Shown: piece after piece, positions 7,738 through 10,997 of the stretch | Position numbering within the stretch: the stretch's first letter is position 1 | Layout: every line of letters starts with the position of its first letter | Notes under the pieces: generated by a model | Told to the model about the DNA's origin: nothing | The model's input: only the letters and a program-made list of their open reading frames with translations | Databases searched by the model: none | Source of the DNA: an uncultured Bacteroidota bacterium | GTDB lineage: Bacteria > Bacteroidota > Bacteroidia > 2-12-FULL-35-15 | Length of the DNA stretch: 10,997 bases | Assembly: GCA_903881065.1 (NCBI GenBank) | Contig: CAIRRW010000212.1 | Span: forward strand, 1 to 10,997 | Reading direction: 5' to 3' | Made by a program: the position numbers and the translations under genes

Positions 7738-7768
7738 AAAAAACGCCCCGTAAATTAATACGAGGCGT
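7738..7768 (-). terminator. Intrinsic terminator of the metal-pump gene (minus strand)
   Basis: Read on the minus strand, ACGCCTCG (7768-7761) pairs with CGGGGCGT (7750-7743) across a 10-nt loop, with one G-U wobble, followed by a T-run (7743-7738). On the plus strand the wobble becomes an A-C mismatch and there is no T-run, which fixes the direction. It lies 45 bp beyond the pump's stop codon, marking that gene as the last of its transcript. Confidence 0.8.
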
Positions 7769-7813
7769 AAAGAGGCAGATAAACCAACGAAACAAACCAA
7801 ACTATGAAAAATA

Positions 7814-10800
7814 TCAGCTCACAGCTCCAATCTTTTTAAGTAGTTTCCTATTTGCTCTATTATGTATTAATTTATAGAACAAGTAATATATAATAGGCAA
7901 GATCAAAAGTGTAAGAATAGTAGAAGTAATTAATCCTCCTATTACCACTATCGCTAATGGTTTTTGGGTTTCAGAGCCAATTCCTGTTGAAATTGCAGCA
8001 GGCAATAAACCTATTGCAGCCATTAAGGCTGTCATTACCACTGGACGGACACGCGATATTACTCCTTCCAGTATAGCAGTATCCAATTCTATATGATTCT
8101 CCAGATTTTTACGAAATACGGAAACTAATATTACCCCATTCTGAATACAAACACCAAATAATGCAATGAATCCAATTCCTGCAGAGATACTAAAATTAAT
8201 ACCGGTAATGTGTAATGCCAATATTCCTCCTATTAATGCAAACGGAACATTAAGTATTACAAGAAATGCATCTTTAACATTTCCAAACGTAATGAACAGT
8301 ATTAAAAAGATAACCAATAAACAAATCGGCACCACGTTTGAAAGAGTTTTTGAAGCTCTCAACTGGTTTTCGAATTCGCCATTCCATGTTAATGAATAAC
8401 CTTTTTTAAGATGAATCTGCGCATCTACTTTTTGCTGTGCTTCTTTTATAGTACTTCCCAAGTCTCTTCCCCTGTTGGAAAACTTTACGGCAATATGCCT
8501 CAAATTATTTTCTCTGAAAATAAATGCCGGTCCTGTGATCGTTTTAATATCTGCAATTTCTTTGATAGGAATCTTCGCCCCATTCATTGTTGGAATCATC
8601 AGGTTTTGAATTTTATATGCATCATCCCTGAAATTCTTTTGATAACGAACTCGGATATCAAAACGTTTTTCATTTTCATATAATACAGTTGCTTCTTTTC
8701 CACCAACAGCCATTTCAATCACGGCTTGTGCATCAGCTGTACTTACTCCATAGAGTGCCATTCTGGGTTGGTCAAGTTCTATTCTGAATTCAGGCTGACC
8801 AAGATTACGAAGCACTCCAGAATCATCCACACCCTTTACAGTTCGTAAAATTTCTAATATTGAATCAGCCTTTGAGTCGAGTTCTTTGAAATTGGGTCCA
8901 TATATTTTAACTGCCAAAGCTGCATTAACACCAGCTACTGCTTCTTCCACATTATCTCTTATCGGTTGAGAATAGTTAAAAATGATACCCGGTTTTTTAG
9001 TGAATTCAGCATCCATCTCATCAATTAATTGGTCAACAGTAATATCTCTTTTCCATTCTTTTTTAGGTTTTAAATCCACCTGAATCTGAACATTAAAAAA
9101 TCCTTTCGGGTCGGTACCGTCGTTGGTTCTGCCTACTTGAGATAGTGTTTGTTTTACCTCCGGAAATTTCGCCAAAATGTTTTGCATCCAGATGCCTGCT
9201 TTCACTGCTTCGGGCAACGAAACGCTCATTGGCACTTCTGCCTCCACCCAAAGTGCACCTTCATTTAATTGTGGTAAAAATTCGGTACCAAGAAATTTTG
9301 CTGAGAAAAATGTTAATGCCATTATTCCCACAGCGGTTAGGAGACTTGCTTTTTTATATTTATAAGTAAAATTAAATAGTTTACGTATTCCGTTTTCAAA
9401 AAATAATACTACAGGATTATGTTTTTCTTTTACATTTTTTTTGAGCAAAATACTAGACAGTGCTGGCACAAGTGTTAGTGTATAAAACAAAGCTCCTAGC
9501 AGGGCAAAACCCAATGTATACGCTAACGGGGAAAACATTTTTCCTTCTACTTTCTGGAACGCAAATATTGGTATTAAACAAGTAATGATAATTAACTTTG
9601 AGAAGAAAATTGCTTTCCCCATTTCAATACCTGTGTTTTTAAATATTCCAAGTTTTGAAAGACGATTAAATTTCTCCATCCCTATTTCTTTTGCCTTACT
9701 ATCGAGCACCACAAAGAGTCCTTCCACCATGACTACAGCACCGTCTATAATGATTCCAAAATCTACAGCTCCCATTGATAAAAGGTTTGCGGTCATTCCT
9801 CTCAATCGCATACACATAAATGCAAATAATAGCGACAATGGAATAATGATGGCAACAATTACCGTTGTTCGCCAATCTGCCATAAATAATAATACTATAA
9901 CTGTTACCAGAAATATTCCTTCAAGAAGATTATGAATAACCGTTTCGGTACAATAATCCATTAAATCTGTACGGTCGTAAAAGGTAGAAATTTTGACATC
10001 CTTTGGGAGAATATTCTCGTTCAAATCTTTCACCTTTTTTTCAATTCCTTTTAATACTTCAGCAGGATTTTCACCTTTGCGCATCACTATAATTCCTTCC
10101 ACCACATCGGGTTGGTCAAGGTCGCGGCTCACTTGTCCTAATCTCGGTTTACCTGTTTCCACAACATCGGCCACGTTTTGAACCAATATAGGTACCCCTT
10201 TTATATTAGTAATGATAATTGTTTTTATATCTTCAATATCATTCAGCAAACCAATTCCGCGAACTACATAAGCCTGTCCGTTTTTTTCGATTACATCGCC
10301 TCCCACGTTAATATTACTTTTGGCTACGGCATTATAAACTTCCAGGGATGTGAGTCCGTATTTTGACAACAGACTTGGATTAACACTAATTTCAAAGCTT
10401 TTTTCTTCTCCACCAAAACTATTAACATCAGCAACACCAGGTACCGATTTGAAGGCCCTGTCGAGAACCCAGTTTTGTATAGTTGATAATTCCCTTATAT
10501 TTTTGGTTTTACTCTTTAAAGTATAACGATATACTTCGCCTGTGGGGCCATAAGGAGGCTCAACTTCAGGTTTTACACCATCCGGCAAATCGGCATTGCC
10601 AAGTCGTGTAAATACTTGCTGGCGGGCGAATGCATCATCTACATCATCATCAAATATTATACGCATATATGATAATCCGAATGCTGATGTAGTACGCAGG
10701 CTTGTTTTTTTCTGAACAGAAGTCAAAGCTGTTTCTAGCGGAATAGTTACAAATTTCTCCACCTCTTCAGCACTTCTTCCTGGCCACTGTGCAATTATAA

Positions 10801-10954
10801 TAATTTGCGTGTTGGTAACATCAGGGAAAGTTTCAAGCGGAGTATCAATATAACTTATTGCACCGATTATGGCAAGTACAACTGTCATCCCTAGTACGAA
10901 AAATTTATTCCGCAAGGAGAAGGTTATTATCCTTTTAATGAAAGAATTTATCAA
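7814..10954 (-). CDS. czcA: CusA/CzcA-family heavy-metal efflux RND transporter
   Basis: This 1046-aa inner-membrane pump is full length for the family. It would expel metal cations by proton antiport through a tripartite complex with a membrane-fusion protein (CusB/CzcB type) and a TolC-like channel. The RND layout is clear: TM1 about 15-33, a periplasmic loop about 34-337, TM2-6 about 338-500, TM7 about 537-555, a second periplasmic loop to about 870, and TM8-12 about 872-1026. TM4 carries DFGIIIDGAVVMVE with D398, D404 and E411, the proton-relay set of the CzcA/CnrA type; CusA (Cu/Ag) lacks the first Asp. This favours divalent cations such as Zn, Co, Cd or Ni, though the exact metal is not shown. 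The conserved tail RVRPVVMTALMAAIGLLP (968-985) is present. The start is TTG at 10954-10952: an in-frame TAA lies 24 bp upstream, there is no ATG between, and the next Met is residue 23, inside TM1. Partner genes are not in the window. Confidence 0.93.
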   Translation of the reverse strand: MINSFIKRIITFSLRNKFFVLGMTVVLAIIGAISYIDTPLETFPDVTNTQIIIIAQWPGRSAEEVEKFVTIPLETALTSVQKKTSLRTTSAFGLSYMRIIFDDDVDDAFARQQVFTRLGNADLPDGVKPEVEPPYGPTGEVYRYTLKSKTKNIRELSTIQNWVLDRAFKSVPGVADVNSFGGEEKSFEISVNPSLLSKYGLTSLEVYNAVAKSNINVGGDVIEKNGQAYVVRGIGLLNDIEDIKTIIITNIKGVPILVQNVADVVETGKPRLGQVSRDLDQPDVVEGIIVMRKGENPAEVLKGIEKKVKDLNENILPKDVKISTFYDRTDLMDYCTETVIHNLLEGIFLVTVIVLLFMADWRTTVIVAIIIPLSLLFAFMCMRLRGMTANLLSMGAVDFGIIIDGAVVMVEGLFVVLDSKAKEIGMEKFNRLSKLGIFKNTGIEMGKAIFFSKLIIITCLIPIFAFQKVEGKMFSPLAYTLGFALLGALFYTLTLVPALSSILLKKNVKEKHNPVVLFFENGIRKLFNFTYKYKKASLLTAVGIMALTFFSAKFLGTEFLPQLNEGALWVEAEVPMSVSLPEAVKAGIWMQNILAKFPEVKQTLSQVGRTNDGTDPKGFFNVQIQVDLKPKKEWKRDITVDQLIDEMDAEFTKKPGIIFNYSQPIRDNVEEAVAGVNAALAVKIYGPNFKELDSKADSILEILRTVKGVDDSGVLRNLGQPEFRIELDQPRMALYGVSTADAQAVIEMAVGGKEATVLYENEKRFDIRVRYQKNFRDDAYKIQNLMIPTMNGAKIPIKEIADIKTITGPAFIFRENNLRHIAVKFSNRGRDLGSTIKEAQQKVDAQIHLKKGYSLTWNGEFENQLRASKTLSNVVPICLLVIFLILFITFGNVKDAFLVILNVPFALIGGILALHITGINFSISAGIGFIALFGVCIQNGVILVSVFRKNLENHIELDTAILEGVISRVRPVVMTALMAAIGLLPAAISTGIGSETQKPLAIVVIGGLITSTILTLLILPIIYYLFYKLIHNRANRKLLKKIGAVS

Positions 10955-10997
10955 TTGGCATTGTTTGGTTTGGTTTTATAAATGAAATATAAATGTG

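Noticed and set aside
9585..9935. 116-codon plus-strand frame opposite the metal pump
   Set aside because: It is an antisense shadow of the RND coding sequence, which has clear family motifs on the other strand.

Overview
The window looks like chromosomal DNA from an AT-rich member of the Bacteroidota. The evidence is a pair of type IX secretion (T9SS)-family genes, a PorV-like outer-membrane barrel and a giant PorU-like C25 peptidase. Starts also lack Shine-Dalgarno sequences, exported proteins carry short signal peptides ending in a typical '-A|Q' cleavage site, and there is a Bacteroidota-style CusA/CzcA efflux pump. The order or family cannot be fixed from this sequence alone.

Layout. 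Bases 1-207 hold nine contiguous 21-bp repeats. They are open in one plus-strand frame from the window edge to a stop at 205-207, so they may be the tail of a heptad-repeat protein, a helix-phased DNA element, or both. Next is an unrecognised 204-aa Lys-rich protein (282-896), closed by a strong intrinsic terminator (921-951). A two-gene unit follows, with stop and start overlapping as TAATG: a PorV/PorQ-family barrel (1120-2205, porV2-like) and a 1697-aa multidomain C25 cysteine peptidase with a PorU-like architecture (2205-7298, porU2-like). A 515-bp gene-free stretch (7299-7813) separates this unit from a convergent gene. It contains a 17-bp palindrome, a second and more diverged array with an exact 21-nt period, and a minus-strand terminator. 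The minus-strand gene (7814-10954) is a complete heavy-metal RND pump of the CzcA type, apparently starting at TTG only 43 bp from the right edge. Its membrane-fusion and outer-membrane partners would lie outside the window.

How the genes relate. The PorV-like barrel and PorU-like peptidase are very likely co-translated and act together at the outer membrane. In canonical T9SS, PorV shuttles cargo and PorU removes the C-terminal sorting domain and attaches the cargo to the surface. Here the gene order (V before U) and the size of the peptidase point to the paralogous 'PorV2/PorU2' type, whose role is less certain. The metal pump is functionally unrelated and has its own terminator. The least explained parts are the two 21-nt-period arrays and the orphan gene beside the first one.
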